Below are positions 24,200 through 37,389 of a stretch of DNA of 64,000 nt, piece by piece. Each line of letters starts with the position of its first letter. Positions within the stretch are counted from its first letter, which is position 1. A program made the translations under genes and the position numbers. The notes under the pieces are model-generated. The model saw only the letters and a program-made list of their open reading frames with translations. It had not been told where the DNA came from and searched no databases. Origin of the DNA: Cytospora piceicola (Eukaryota > Ascomycota > Sordariomycetes > Diaporthales > Cytosporaceae); the NCBI GenBank assembly GCA_023375675.1, contig JALQBC010000001.1, positions 496,001 to 560,000 on the forward strand. The letters are read 5' to 3'.

Positions 24200-25220
24200 T
24201 ATTTAATTATAAGATTAGCCGTTTAAACTATACTTATATTAGGTAATATACTTAAATAAATTAATATACGATTATCGGCTTTTTTAGGTAGTATTACTAT
24301 TAACTTTATAATTTAAAGGTATTATAAGTATAACGATAACTGTTTTAAACGTAAAAAAAGACAGATTTAATACTTTTAATAGCAGAAAAAACAATAAAAG
24401 CGATAAATTAGTTAAGTTAGTTTAATTTTAGTTATTCGGTTTAGTAATTAAATACAGTTAAATAAAAAGTAGTAAACTTATAATAGTTAAAACTTTTACG
24501 AAGTAGTTAAACCCGGACTTTTTACTTTATAAGTAAAACTTAAAATACCTTTTTAATTAAAATATATTAAGATTTAGCTTCGAATTAAATAGCTTATAGA
24601 TATTAGTAAAAAATATAGTAAGTTTAGCTACTTAAATTATTTAATTTAACGATAAAGGTATCGTCGTTTATAGTTAGTATAGTTATCGATAATTAACGTT
24701 AAAGTACTTATCGCGTTCGAATTCTTTATACTATTAAAGATTAAGTTATTTTAAGCTATATAACGACTTAAAAGTATTAAAAGAGGATTATAAACTACTT
24801 TAACGTCGTTAAAAATAGTTTATTCTTATAGTTAGATATCGTTAGCTTATAAGGTTAAATAATATTAACAGTTTATTTTATAATTATAGTAGAAGTTACT
24901 TTTCTTTTATACGATATAGTATTTTTACCGAGCCGAGAAAAGTAAAAAGGTTAATTTTTAGTTTTACTCTTTACCTAAATATTAGTCTGTATTTTATACT
25001 TACTAATTTATATTTCTATTAATAACTATAACTATTAAATATCCGAAATTATTTTCTTATAATTACTTAAGTAGTTATAATTCTTTTTTTTTCGCTTTAA
25101 AATTATCGCTTTAGCTAACTAATTATACTATAATATTCGACTAATTTACTTTTTTAACTAATATAAAACCTTTTATACTTATATTTTATATTAATAACTT
25201 TCTGCTATTCCTTTTATTTA
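24200..25220 (+). pseudogene. Probable orf4 (C copy), poorly legible
   Basis: By position this is orf4. Short matches to A and B exist, but I could not carry one phase for long, and RIP is severe. Listed as a positional call only. Confidence 0.25.
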
Positions 25221-25224
25221 AGGC

Positions 25225-27015
25225 TATTATATACCTATAGCCTTTTTTATAAGTATTATATTATATAATCCGGTCTAATCTTAATATAGTAAATTACTTA
25301 TTATTTATACTTACCGATATAATTTACTTCGAGTAAAGTTAAATAACCTATATAGCTTTAAAAGCCTATAACCGTATATTCCGATATATAAAGTAAAGTC
25401 TTTTTACTTACGTTATTTCGGTTACTTATTCTTTACGTTACTACTCGACTTTAACTAACGGCCCGGTAGATAATATAACGTTTAATTATAAAAACGTATT
25501 TTTTTAAAAAGCTACCTTTCCTTTTATATTAAGCTAACGAAAAGCGTTTAAAAAACAGTTAAGTAAAGCTTATTAGTATACTTATCGGGGTTATATAGTA
25601 AGCTACCGTCGTTATTTTAATAAAAATTAAAAAGATAGTTTACTATATAAGACTAATAATAGTTATAGATAAACTTTTTAAACTTTTTATTCCGGGGCCC
25701 GGTAAATAACTCTTTAATTTAAAACTCGTTATAGCCTCTGCTCTTATTCTTTTTACCGCTTATTTTCCTTTTTATTTTATTAAGATTTAGGTTATCGAGG
25801 ATTTATTAAACTTAATACGTTTTAAAGAAGGCTTTAGTCTTTATTAGAAACACGGCTTTTAACTTTTTATAACTTCGGTTTTAGCTTAACTTTCTTTTAA
25901 TAGTAGCTATAAAGCTGTTAAATAGCTTCGCTTAAGCTTTTATATTAAGTATATTGCTTTCGCTATTTACTAAATACGATATTTTTTACTTTTTTAAAAA
26001 GCGTTTTATACGTTTTACCTTATACCGGTTAATAGGTAATATATCTTTTTCGCTAATACTATTATTAGTACTCGGTAACGTAGCTATAGTATTAGCTAAT
26101 ATAACTATTTATATTAATATCTTTATTATTTATACCGAATATTTAGCTAACTGTAATAGTATTATAAGTTTTAACGTTTTTAAAAAAGTTAATAGTAAAG
26201 ATTAGTTAATATTTACTTAGGCTACTACTTTTAAGGCTTATTAAACGTAAGGGGTAAAAGCAGATTATATATTTTTTATAGCAGAGGCCGGACGTTTAGC
26301 CGTTTTTTTAATTCCTTTATTAATAGGTTTATAAGTGTTATAATACGTCGAGGTATTTACTCTTTATCCGGTAATAAGATATCGACTTTAGCTTATAAAA
26401 CTAGCTTAATAAATATTTTTTTAAAGTATTTATATTAACGTATAACTTTATATAAAGGTTCCCGGGTGTTTATATAAGTATTATTTTATAATACTTACCG
26501 AAACGATAAAACTAACTAACAGGTCGATTAAGTAAAGTATATTATAGCTCTTAATAATAATACCTTACGGCTATAGCTTTATTATTTTACTTTACCTTTA
26601 AACTTTTCGGATTTCGACGTTCGGATTAAAGTTTTTAAAAACCTTTTAAAGCTTTCCTTTATATATATATTAAAATATAAACGTCTGTTTAAGCCGCTCT
26701 TTTATATATAAGAATACTCTGTCCCCTTTTATTATATTAAAGTTTATAAGCGAAGGTATAATAATAATACGTTTAATTTATATATTACTTTCTTTACTAA
26801 GTTTACCGGCTAATAATATATTTATAAGTAAGTTAAGGTAAAGTAGTCGGGTAAATCGGTTTATAATAATAAAAGGTAGCTTTTTTTTTTTCGATAGTAC
26901 TACGGTTAAAATAAAAGATAAGCTATCGTTATAACTAAAAAATAGTTCGAGTACTTTTTTAAAGATAGTAGATGTTATAGCTTTATCTATTTACTATTTT
27001 ATAAAGTAGTTTATC
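25225..27015 (-). pseudogene. orf5 (C copy)
   Basis: From about 26070 downward the minus strand reads NSISEKDILPINRYKVKR, YQVQQILDNLNLNKIKRK, GYNEFQIKELFTGPRNKKF and LLYNPDKYTNKLYLTVFQTL. These match A orf5 (ILDNLNLNKNKR, KQLFTEPRDQKFKDF, YNFDEYTNKLYPAIF). This is the best evidence that orf5 was a real protein shared by both element types. The open plus-strand frame at 25954-26205 lies wholly inside and antisense to it. The 24-bp array of A and B was not seen here. Function unknown. Confidence 0.55.
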
Positions 27016-27699
27016 GTTTATTAATTTAAGTTAGCTTTTTTTAAAGAGTTTAAAAAAAGTTTAGTAAAGTCTTTTAACTACTTTAACTTACTTTATAGCT
27101 AACTAGCCTTTATAAAGTAAACTAATAAGTAAACTAATATAAGGCTAACGTTATTCTTAAAGTACAGTAGTTTATAGAACTTATAAGCCTCCGGGATAGT
27201 ATTACCGGTTTTATAGTTTTTATTAAATAGCTTTTAAAGCTAGTTAATCTTTAGTTATAAAAGTTCTTTCCTTTAAGATAAGCTAGCTTTAAATTATACT
27301 ATTATATTATAAAATCTTAATTAAAACGGCTTATAAAAGTAGTAGTATTAAATTAAATATAAGTATAACTAATAGCTGTTTAGCTCGAGGCAGTCTTTAT
27401 ATCTATTATTCTTTTATAATATCGAGTAAGGCTTATATCTTTTAGTTATTTTAAGGTTTATAATAATAAAACTTCGAGATAGTTTTCTTTAACGGTTAAG
27501 GGTTTTTAATATACTTTAGTCTTTCTTATTATAACGTTAGCCGACTTAGCTCTTTTTTCTGTCGGTTATATCGTATTTTAGTTTAAAAAGCCTAACGATA
27601 AAAAAAGCTATTAAGTAGGTATAAGTATATAATAGCTTACGTAAGTTATTATTTACTATATATAAAAGAGGTTAACGTAAACCGGTAAAGATTTTAAAC
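27016..27699. other. Intergenic region of C between orf5 and orf6
   Basis: Counterpart of 10316-11239 in A. AT-rich, with no frame I can support. Confidence 0.4.
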
Positions 27700-28600
27700 G
27701 AAGAAATATATACGAAGGAAGTATATATTATCGAGACGTTAGTTTTTAGTTTAAAATTTAAATATAATATTTTTACCTATAAGTCTTTTTAATACGTATA
27801 AATAATATATTAAAAGAAACAGATAATTTAAAGCTTTTTTTTAAATATAAAGTATTTTTAACTTTTTAGCTTTTTATATATCTATTAAGCTATCGATCCT
27901 TTTATAGTATTATATATCTTTATTATTTATAAGTAAATAACTATTTCTTAAGCTACTACTTTTTTTAGTTAGTATAAAAAAGGTTAAACGTCGTTTTACT
28001 TTCTGTTCCGGCTATAAGGTTCCGGCTATAAATATTTTTTAAAAAGTCTTTAATAGTAAAAAGCTATTAAAAGTCGGAAATATAACTAACTATAAAAGTA
28101 GTAAAGTTATTTAACGTTAAAGCTATAGTTAAAATATAAAACGCGGTTAAGCCGGTAATAAAACCGTTAGTAGAAAGTTAGCTAATAGTATTAAAACAAA
28201 CTTTTTTTATAGCGATATACTTATTAAAAAGCTTACTTTAAACACTATCTCTACTACGCTTCCGACCGGATATTAATAAAGATAACAGACTAAGGCTAAC
28301 TACTATTTAAAGACTATTTTAATATTTTACTTTATTATATATATTAGTATTATATATCCGACTAATAAAAGGGGTAGATAAGAGTTTAACAGCTAGATTA
28401 TAAATAAGTATATTTAATAAGCTATTAAGGTAAATAGTAAGTTACTTTAACTAACGTTTATACTACTTTATTTACTAACGGCCGTACCGGTTATAATACT
28501 TTTAACTAATTTTAATTTATTATATAAATTAAGTATAAGTTAGCTAAAGTAAGCTTTAAAAATAGTATAAGAGTTTAATTTATTAGTATAGTAATAGTAG
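27700..28600 (-). pseudogene. orf6 (C copy)
   Basis: The minus strand of 28200-28400 lines up with A 9770-9880 base for base over stretches such as aatactaatatatataata. Protein reading is poorer than in A. Its identity rests on position between orf5 and orf7 and on this alignment. Confidence 0.4.
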
Positions 28601-28649
28601 TTACGTCCGAGAACTATATCGACTTAAAAGCTTACTTAAAGATAGTTAA

Positions 28650-29990
28650 GTTTAAGTTAAAATATTTAAATAACGTTTTTTTAATTTTAAACTATAACGT
28701 ATATACCGAAAACTCTTTTATTAAAGTATTATAAGCCTTATAGTTAAAGCTTATACTAAACTATTATAATACGTTATATATATAAGCTTATTAGTTATTA
28801 TCTTTTTACTTTTTTTTATTTTTAAATACTTAGCTTATCTTTTTAATATTTTACACCGTTTTTTTATCCGAGGTAATAAAAGTCTTTATAGCCGAACGCT
28901 TTTTATTAAAAATATTATCGTTAAGCTATTAAGTCGGCTATAAATATCGGATATAAAAAAAGGCAGTATTTAACTAACTACTGTTTAAAAAAGATAAGGT
29001 ATTTATACTATCGACTTCGAATCTAAGTTCTGTTTTTTAAACGTATTAACGTTCGTTTTTTTAAAAAACGGTTTAAAACGTACTTATAGGTTAAAATATA
29101 TAAGTAGTTATATATCAGGTAAGAACCGGCTTATTAGTATTACCGGTAATATTAAAAACGTTAAAGCTATTTTATATAATTAAAGGTAATAAAAATAGTA
29201 TATTTAAAGAGTTTATTTAAAAAAGGTAAGACTAAATAACCGATATTATATATAGCCTATTATTTACTTTCTTTATTTATATTTTAAGTAAATACTATTA
29301 CTAAAGTTAAACTAGTATTTTATTCTTTTTAATACTATAATTCGAGATTCTGTTAACAGAATATCTTATATCTTACTTTTAAAGCTACCGGATATACTAT
29401 AGTAACAGAATTAAAAATATAATATATTCGATAACCTAATAGTAACGCCGAAGCGTTAAAGATTCCGGCTATAGTTTATATTTACTTATAAAAGTTATTT
29501 CTTTTTCGTTAAACGCTTATTTAAAGAAACGGCAGCTAAACCTATATTAAGATTTAAAAACTAACTATATAGTAAGGGTTTTATATATACCTGCTATACG
29601 ATAGCGGCTTTAGCGATACTAAAATTACCGATATTATATAGTATAATAAACGCTTTATTTAGATAACGGTACGATTAAAGTATTCGAAAAACTTTTTATT
29701 TATTAGGTCCGTAGACTATAACTCGTTTTAAAGGTATACTATAGCTATACTATATAGTACGTTATATATATTAATATCGTTTATTAAAAAGGAAAATCTT
29801 ATAAGTAATATTATAAGTCGAGGTATTATAACAGGTTAGGTTCTATACTACTAACTACTAGCTACTTAAGTACCTTTATTAAAAGTAAGGTTATTTATAA
29901 AAGAAACGATATTTAAAGTTAGAGTTATTAAATAATAATTATCGATATTTTAAGATAAATTATAAGAAAAATAGTTATAAAAGTTTATTA
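28650..29990 (-). pseudogene. orf7 (C copy)
   Basis: Minus-strand sequence at 29340-29470 aligns with A 8660-8790, including the shared element cggatatactatagtaacag and its A counterpart. The frame is more broken than in A. Function unknown. Confidence 0.35.
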
Positions 29991-30562
29991 TTTCTTTTCT
30001 GTAAAAACTTAAGTAGTTATTAAAACTTATTACTAAAACTCTATCTTTTAGTCTTATAGCTTTAAGGTTATAATATCTTTCGGAAAGTATTATTTACTTA
30101 TATAGTTAGCTAAACTATATATATATTTTTTAAGTAGTTAGCTAAGCTACTAAAGGTTACTTTTAAAATTAATAACTATAGTATAAGATAAGATTTAGAT
30201 ATAGTATATCTTATCGTTTCCGATTTTTAAATATAACTTTCTTTAAGTTCTTTTTTAATAGTATATTATTTAAACGTTTCCTTTTCCGATATTTATTATA
30301 GACTATATCTTAAATTTTCTTTATAAGATTTAATTTTAATAAAAACCCTTTTTAACTATTTTCTTTCGAACCGATAAGGTTTTTTATACTACAGTTATTT
30401 TAAGTTTTTTATAATCTTTTTCTATTATCTCTGTTTATTTATATATATATATATATAGTGATTTTTCTTTTTTTTTTTTTCTTCTTTTTCTCTCTTTATA
30501 TTATTTAGATTTATATATACTTATATATATTTTTATATATATATATTTTTATATTTTTCTTA
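29991..30562. other. Intergenic region of C with a TA microsatellite
   Basis: Contains a TA run at about 30437-30458 and a pyrimidine-rich stretch (tctttttctctc) at 30480-30500. Counterpart of 7291-8039 in A. No gene seen. Confidence 0.45.
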
Positions 30563-32560
30563 TTATCGGTTATTTTACCTTTTTAAGTCCGATATATATT
30601 TATAATAACTTATAAAAGGTTTCCGTTAATATTAGCAGATACTAAGTAACTTATAATATTTTAATTTATTTTAGTATTTTATTTTTAGTATTTTATTTTA
30701 ATATATTTTTTTTAAAAGAAGGTAGAAGGGATTATTTTAGTTTTTTATTTTTACTTTACTTTAAATTTTAAAAAGGTTTAAAGTATTATAGTATATTACC
30801 GGCTTAGCTAGCTACTTAAAGTTTAAGTTTAATAATACGCTTTTTAACTAATTTAAGAATACGTTAAGTAATAGAGTTTCGGCGTTTAAGTTATATTAAA
30901 TCTATTAAGGTTTTTAGTTAAAGCTTAAGCTTAGATTTTATAGTCTGTTAGTATTTTTTAAGTTAGATTTATTAACGGCTTAACTAAAATCGTTATATTA
31001 AAATAAAAAGAAAAGCTTTTAAAGCTTTTAAGTTCCGATTATATTATTTAATATATATATCTATAGAGTATTAAATAAGTTATTTAAGGCGTCGAGCTAA
31101 AGTAACTCTTATTACTAGCTATTTTACTTCGAGGTAAACTTCGAGAAATTTCTTTTTTATATATAAAAGTATTTATAGTATCGAAACGCGAAATAAAACG
31201 TTAAATACTTTATAACGTTTTATTTATATACTTTTTATCCGTTTAAGGTAGTTAGTATATTATTAGGTAAGTATAAAGAGGTAATATATAATATACGAAG
31301 CTAATAAGAGCTTAAAAAAGTATCGTTAAATAAGTTCGACTATAGTTTTTTTAAAGTTATTATTATACTTTTTAGTAGTTTAAAGTAGTTTATAAATAGT
31401 AACTTAATAGCTTTTTCCCTTTTTATATAATAGTTTATTTACTAAGCTAATAATACCTTAATTTATACTGTTTTTATAATAGTCTTTTTATTATTTATTT
31501 ATTATTTTTAAAGGTAGTTATTAGCTTTTAAAAAGTATATAATATAGTATAAGGTATAGCTTTTATATATCGATAAGTACTCGGTAGTAAGTATTATTTA
31601 TAAGTAAGTCGGGGTAATATAGCTTAAAAAGAACCTTAAGCTATTTTAGATTATAGTATTTAGCTATTATTAGTAATTTATTACTTTAAGTATAATAGTT
31701 TAAGATACTCTTTTTTTTAAAAATAGCTTTTAAAGCTAGCTAGTTTTAACTGTTTAAAGACTACTCGATTAAAAGACTATTTTTTAAGCTAAAAGTAAGT
31801 ACTGTTTATATAGTAAAATCGAGCTTAACTCCGTTTATCTTATAAAAAGCGTCCGGTATATTATAGATTTTATATATATAAGCTTTAAAACGCTCTTTTA
31901 ATCTTTAATATAGCTATAAAATCGTTTTATTATTATATTAAATAGTTATATTTAGCTTAGCTTATTTACTAATATCTATAATACCTATCTTTAGTATTAA
32001 TAGCTTTTTAATAGCTTACCTTTTATAACTTATTAAAATAAATTCTGTATCGATAATATATATATTTATACTATTTTTAATATTATTTACTACCTTTTTC
32101 TTAATATAGGCTTAAACTAAGTATTAGTTTTAAAGGCGTTAGGTTAAGGTAGTAATATTAAATATTTATAGTTATAGATCTTTTACTAATATAAGTTTTT
32201 ATTAAGTTTTACTACTTTTAATATAGCCGCCTATAGTACAGCCGCTTACTATATTAAAGTTTACGAAATACTTTATTTTACTTTTAAAATATACTTTTTA
32301 TCTTTTTATAGTATATAGTTTATATAAGATATTATCCGAAAAGGTATTCTTATAGCTGTTTTATATATATAAACGATTATAGTTAGTATTATACTTATAA
32401 TAGCGTTATTAGTTATTTAAAGTTTTCTTTTTCTTTTTATAACAGAAGTATACTAGTATTTAGCTTATAATACCTTTAACTTTACTATAACTTATAAAGA
32501 AAATCGAGTTTAAATCGAGCTTAGCTTAATCTAGGTAAAGGATATAACCGTACCGGAATA
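30563..32560 (-). pseudogene. orf8 (C copy)
   Basis: The end reads SYYKYISDLKRQNNR with TAA at 30565-30563, matching SYYKGILDLKRRNNR in A. Upstream pieces match A (ccgacttactt near 31600 against the PDFLLNS segment). The N-terminal region near 32440-32560 resembles A orf8 (YTSVIKRKRK in C, YTSAIKRKGK in A). It shows the same phase changes as A, so the intron pattern may be shared. Function unknown. Confidence 0.5.
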
Positions 32561-32839
32561 AGTAGCTTATATATATATTAAAATAAAACGACCTAACTTA
32601 TATATCGTAGTTTTTTAAGATCCTTTTATTCTTTTACTTAAGCTTATAACGTAACTTTTTTTAAACTTATTTAAGCTTATTTAATAGCGTTTATATATTA
32701 TTAAAGTAATTCTTCTTTATAGGTAAGACTACTATAAAGCCCGATTAACTTACTTAACTTTATAATATAGTAGCTAAGCTTTTAAAGTAACTTTAAGTAA
32801 AGGCGTTAACGTAGTCGGTATATAGGGCGATAGTATTAT

Positions 32840-35560
32840 ATATATATCGATACCCGGGTTATTCGGAAACTTGTTAAATTCGCTACTATCGTCTGCTTTA
32901 TCCGGAAGCTTTTTAATCTTACTATCGGTATTTATATTTTTAAGGTCGGAGTTATTACTAACTTTATCTTCGGGTTCTTTTTAAACTATAAAAGATATCT
33001 GCCGGTAAACGAAGTAATATAGCTAAGCTACGTTTTCGAAATACTACGTAGCTTTATCTTAAAGCTTTAAAAAGGTTTATATAAAGTATAAAATATACTA
33101 GTTAGTTTAATATACTTCCTTAAGAATAATACTTTAATCGTTATTATTAATATCGTTTTTTATATATTTATATAGGCTATTAAGATATAAGTCTTTATAA
33201 TACTAAACGTTATATAACTTATTTATATTAGAGTAAGTAGTTTCGTAAAGCTAAATAGGCTTATATATAAATCTGTAAATATATACGATAAAGGCTGTTT
33301 CGGTTATAAACGTATAATTATAGTTTTTATAAGAGTATTAGCCGAAGGTACTATTCCTTTTCTTTCTTTCAGGCTTTTCCTTTTTATCTTTTTTGTTTTT
33401 AACTAGCTAAAAGTTAGCTCGGATTTTATTATACTCCTGCCTTTATACTATTAAGTAAAGGTTAAACGTTTAGTAGTTAAACTTAAGTATATTATAAAAG
33501 AGGTAGTAAAGCGTTTTATTTTTAGCCGGCTATTAGCTATTATAAACTATTTTTTCTCGGTATTTTATAGTATATTTCCTTTTTTTTCGTTTTTTAATAA
33601 TTCCGCCTTTAAATAATATTTTATATAAGGCGTATAAAGAAGTAATTATTTTAAGTATAACGACTAAGTAAGTATAGTTTTTAACTTTAAAAAGCTAACT
33701 ATACTTATTATAACGTTTATAGCCTTCGAACATATAAAAAAAGTAGCGGTACTTTTTATAGTTTAGTAGTAGTAAAACTTTTCGGTATTATTAGTCGGAT
33801 TTAAAAATATACTTATAAGTCTATCGTATATACTTAAGTAAGAATTATTTCGCGGTATAGCTTTAAGTAAGTACTATTATACTTATTACCTTATTTTTCG
33901 GCAGGTTAGTTTCTGTTTTTTTTAATAGTATTTTAACGTTTAAGTAGTACGATAATTAAAAGAAAGAGGATAAAATTAGAAACGATAGTAAAATTCTGTT
34001 ATTAAGTAACCTATACCGTTTAATAAAAGAAGTCTACTTAAAAAGCCTTATACGATATCGATAAGAGATTAAACGATATAGTAGTAACGTAGTGCCTTAG
34101 CTTTAAAGCTATATACTTAAAGCAGATCTTATATCTGTCGGGTTATAATAGCTTATATTATACTTACCTATAGACGTTTATAATTAGTAGCCTATATTAT
34201 TAACTTCGAAATATACTCGAAGCTATAGAAAATCGTCGATAAGTAAGTAAAGGAAAAAGAATCGACCGTACTATTAAAATATAGTATATAGGCGTATTTA
34301 ACTAAGTTTTTAATAGTAAAGTATTTAAATATAGTTAGTAGTATTAAGATTAATTAAATTGTTTTTATTAATTTTACTATCTATTTTTTTAAAAGCGGGA
34401 CAGGAAATATATAAAAGCTATTAAGTAATATTTTAAGTAATTTTAAAGAAAGCCTTATTAATAACTCTTAAAAAACAACGACTCTGTTAATAACTAGCCG
34501 GTCTTTTAATAATAATATTTCCTTCTTATTTAACTTTTTAATACCTTATAATATATACTTAGTTATTTAAAAGCTATTAGTAAAATACTATTAGCCTTAT
34601 AAATTTATTAAAAATATAACTAAGCTAATAATAGTTATAGTATTATATTTATTAAAAAAGTCGAGTCGATAACTTTGTTTTAAACTAAGGTTATTATCGA
34701 ATATATCGAAAGATAAAATATTTAGTAGGCCTTATATATACTTTAGCTTTTAGAAAATATTAAGTAAGGTAATATAGTAATATAAATTATAGATAAAGTT
34801 GAAGTAGTAACTATACTTTAGACTATTATCGTAGTCGAATACGTTTACGTTTAACTTTAAATCGAAATTTTATATAGTTTCGTTATTATTAGCTAGTATT
34901 TCCGAGTCTGTCTTTATAATACTATTATAAAAACCTAAGTCTTTCGGTTATTTATAAAGATACTTAGGTATAAAGATCTATTATATTTAAATATAATTTA
35001 TATCGTTAAATAGTATATCGTATATATTCTTTAAGATTACCGCTTAGTATATTTAAACTTTAACTAAGTTATTAAATATTAATCGAAGGGTAAAAATCTT
35101 ATAAAAGCTTTTTTAAGTATCTTTTACGGTAACAATATTCCTTTATATAAATAGGTTTCGGATCGAGTTATTACTTTAGTATTAGTATATTTAGTTTTAA
35201 AATCGGAATATATATTTATTATCGCGGCTTAAGTTTTTAAAATATATATTAAAACCGAATATATAATAACGTTAAGCTAATATAATACGTTAAAGTATAT
35301 TAATACTATTACTTAAAGCCTTCTATTATAACTTATAATATAGTTTTAAGGTATACTGTTAGCTTTATTTATTTAAAGTATAGGTTTAGCTAATCTAGAT
35401 AAACTTATTAGCTTAATAGCTTTACCTAAAATAGAAATTTCTATATAGATCGGCTAAGTAAGTATTTATATTATAAAGGATATATTCCGAAACGTTTTTT
35501 TTATATATATTATATTATAATAAAAGTTAACTAACGATATTTCGTTTATATTAGCTATAT
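32840..35560 (-). pseudogene. orf9 (C copy)
   Basis: Homologous to D (1-1400) at nucleotide level and to A orf9 at protein level. The N-terminal part aligns with DAPEYIPYNINTYLADLYRN of D. LFDYDSSLKYSYRF lies near 34840. The C-terminal part reads KDKATQYFENVAQLYYFVYR, then an acidic tail, SNNSDLKNINTDSK and KADDSSEFNKFPNN, as in A. The stop is uncertain, close to 32840. About 900 codons. Function unknown. Confidence 0.55.
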
Positions 35561-35940
35561 TACTTATAGAAAAGTAAAAGAACGTATTCGTTTTAGGTTT
35601 AGCTTTACTTTATTTTAAGCTAGCGCCGGCGACTTTAAGCTTATACCGCTTAAGTTTTAACTTATTAACTATAATAAAGCGATATTAATCGACTTAATAC
35701 TTTACTGTTTTCGAAAATAATATAGTATTTAGTAACTACTTAGGTATAATAGCTACTTTACGTTAATACTATTAGTATATAAAGGCTCTTTTTATATTCT
35801 ATACTATAAATACTTATTCTATATCTCGAAGATAAGACTATAGCTTACTACGTTATAATCGATTATATATATATAAAGGAGGTAGATTAATGCTATAAAA
35901 TATTACCTATTTAGCCTTTATAAGCCTCTCGGCCTTATCT

Positions 35941-35944
35941 TTAA
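35941..35944. repeat. TTAA target-site duplication, left of B
   Basis: Directly before the TIR of B. The left flank cggccttatct is identical to that of A at 1739-1749. Confidence 0.7.
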
Positions 35945-36091
35945 CCCCTTATCTTACGCTACCCCTTTTCGTTAAAATAAGACGTAGAAAACTATATAAT
36001 TAAATAGTCTTTAAAAACCTGTTATTCGATATTATATTAAAACAGGCGATTTTCCTCGTTTTTCGTCGAAGGAGGGTAAAGGCCTTATATC
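35945..36091 (+). repeat. Left terminal inverted repeat of B
   Basis: It begins CCCCTTATCTTACGCTACC and ends at GGCCTTATATC. It matches the reverse complement of 53584-53731 and both TIRs of A. Confidence 0.85.
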
Positions 36092-36159
36092 GTGCTTAAG
36101 GTTATAATAAGGGGGTTTTAGATATATTATAAAGCCTATAAAAGGTTTTAAACTATAGG

Positions 36160-37290
36160 AATTTTACTGTTTAATAACTTAAAAACGTTATATAAAAGTT
36201 TAAGTTAGTTTTATAATAAATACTTATTATCTAAAACTATAAGTCTATATTATACTACTATTAAGATCTTATATAGCTTAACCTTAACCTTAACCCTTAT
36301 TATAGTTTTATTAACTTAAGTACTAGCTTTTTTACGTTAACCTTTTATAGCTAGTCTTTACTTTTTTATATAACGGTTCCGGTAATAAATAAACTATTAA
36401 TATAAAGGTTAATACTTAGCTTAACGATATATCTAGCTTATAAATATAATATAGCTATATACTTATAGGTAGTATTAAATAAAGAAGTTAGCTTCGAGGT
36501 ATTCGGAATTAAGCGAAAACCCTCGGTAAACGAAACTATCGTTATTATTATCGTGTTTAATACCTATTCCTGCCTTTTTAAAGAATATAAAGATTTTATC
36601 GTCTAAATTACTTTTCTTTTTATCGGCTACTTAAAAACCTTTAAATAAAACCGGGAATATTTTTATATAAAGCTTATCTTCCGGCTAAATACTTATAGCT
36701 TAAAAACTATTATAAATAATAACGTATATAAAAGATATATTATTTAAGTTAATTTTAGTTTTTAAAGCCTTTTATCTTTTACTTTTAATATTTAACTTTA
36801 TATAGTATCTTTTATTTAAATAGGCCTAAAAGTTATCGGAAATATTTAGCTATACTATTTTACTTATAAGTACTAAAGTACTACGGTTATTATTTACTTT
36901 AATATACTTTTTATTATCCGCCCTATCGCCTTTATCGCTATCTTTATCGATATTATTATTACTATTTTAGTTATTATTTTAGTCGTTATAATCTGTATCG
37001 TTTTTTAAATTTTAACCTTTAAGTTAGTAAACCTAGGCTTTTTTAAAGGCAGGTATAATAGGATCGTTATATATAAAACGCGTTATATCTTAAGGCTAGT
37101 ACTGTTCGCTAGTATCTTAAAGCTAGTTTTATTCGCTAGTGCCTTAAGGTTAAACTAGTTTACTAGTACCTTAAGGCTAGTCTAGTTCGCTAGTGCCTTA
37201 AAGCTAGTCTAGTTTACTAATGCCTTAAGGCTGATTTTATTCGCAGGCGCCTTAAAGCTAGTTTTATTCGCAGGCGTTTTAAGACAGTGC
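36160..37290 (-). pseudogene. orf1 (B copy), nonapeptide-repeat and acidic protein
   Basis: Reverse complement aligns with A 18170-19270, including the acidic stretch (about 36900-36995) and the segment before tataacggttccggtaataa. It carries seven 27-bp units against five in A. The C-terminal end lies close to the TIR. Function unknown. Confidence 0.5.
37092..37280 (-). repeat. 27-bp tandem array inside orf1 (B), 7 copies
   Basis: Seven contiguous 27-base units starting at 37092, in frame with orf1 on the minus strand. There are no unique spacers, so this is a coding tandem repeat and not a CRISPR array. Confidence 0.9.
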
Positions 37291-37389
37291 TATTTCGAAG
37301 CTGTAGTAAATAAGTATACTTGCTATTATAAGTACTTAATACGAGAAGAGATACCCTCTTATTAAGATAACACGTTTATAAAAAGAACT

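Larger units (their letters stand above)
19493..35940 (+). mobile_element. Block C: 16.4 kb diverged relative of A and B, same gene order
   Basis: The block lies between the TTAA sites at 19489 and 35941 and carries orf1 to orf9 in the same order and strands as B. DNA similarity to B is patchy but protein readings align. Its left end recurs in E (53736 on) and its right end in D (1-1749). No inverted repeat like that of A and B is visible at its ends, which differ from each other. Either its termini have no TIR, or the ends are arbitrary points in a tandem array interrupted by A and B. RIP is heavy except near 19500-19740. Confidence 0.75.

Noticed and set aside
25954..26205. 83-codon open frame on the plus strand, hydrophobic protein
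   Set aside because: It lies antisense within the orf5 remnant of C, whose protein reading matches A. No ribosome-site or conservation evidence supports the plus frame.
37092..37280. CRISPR-like regular repeats (also 18202-18336, 23130-23370, 39840-40310)
   Set aside because: Units are contiguous without unique spacers, have periods divisible by three and sit in coding frames. The sequence is fungal.
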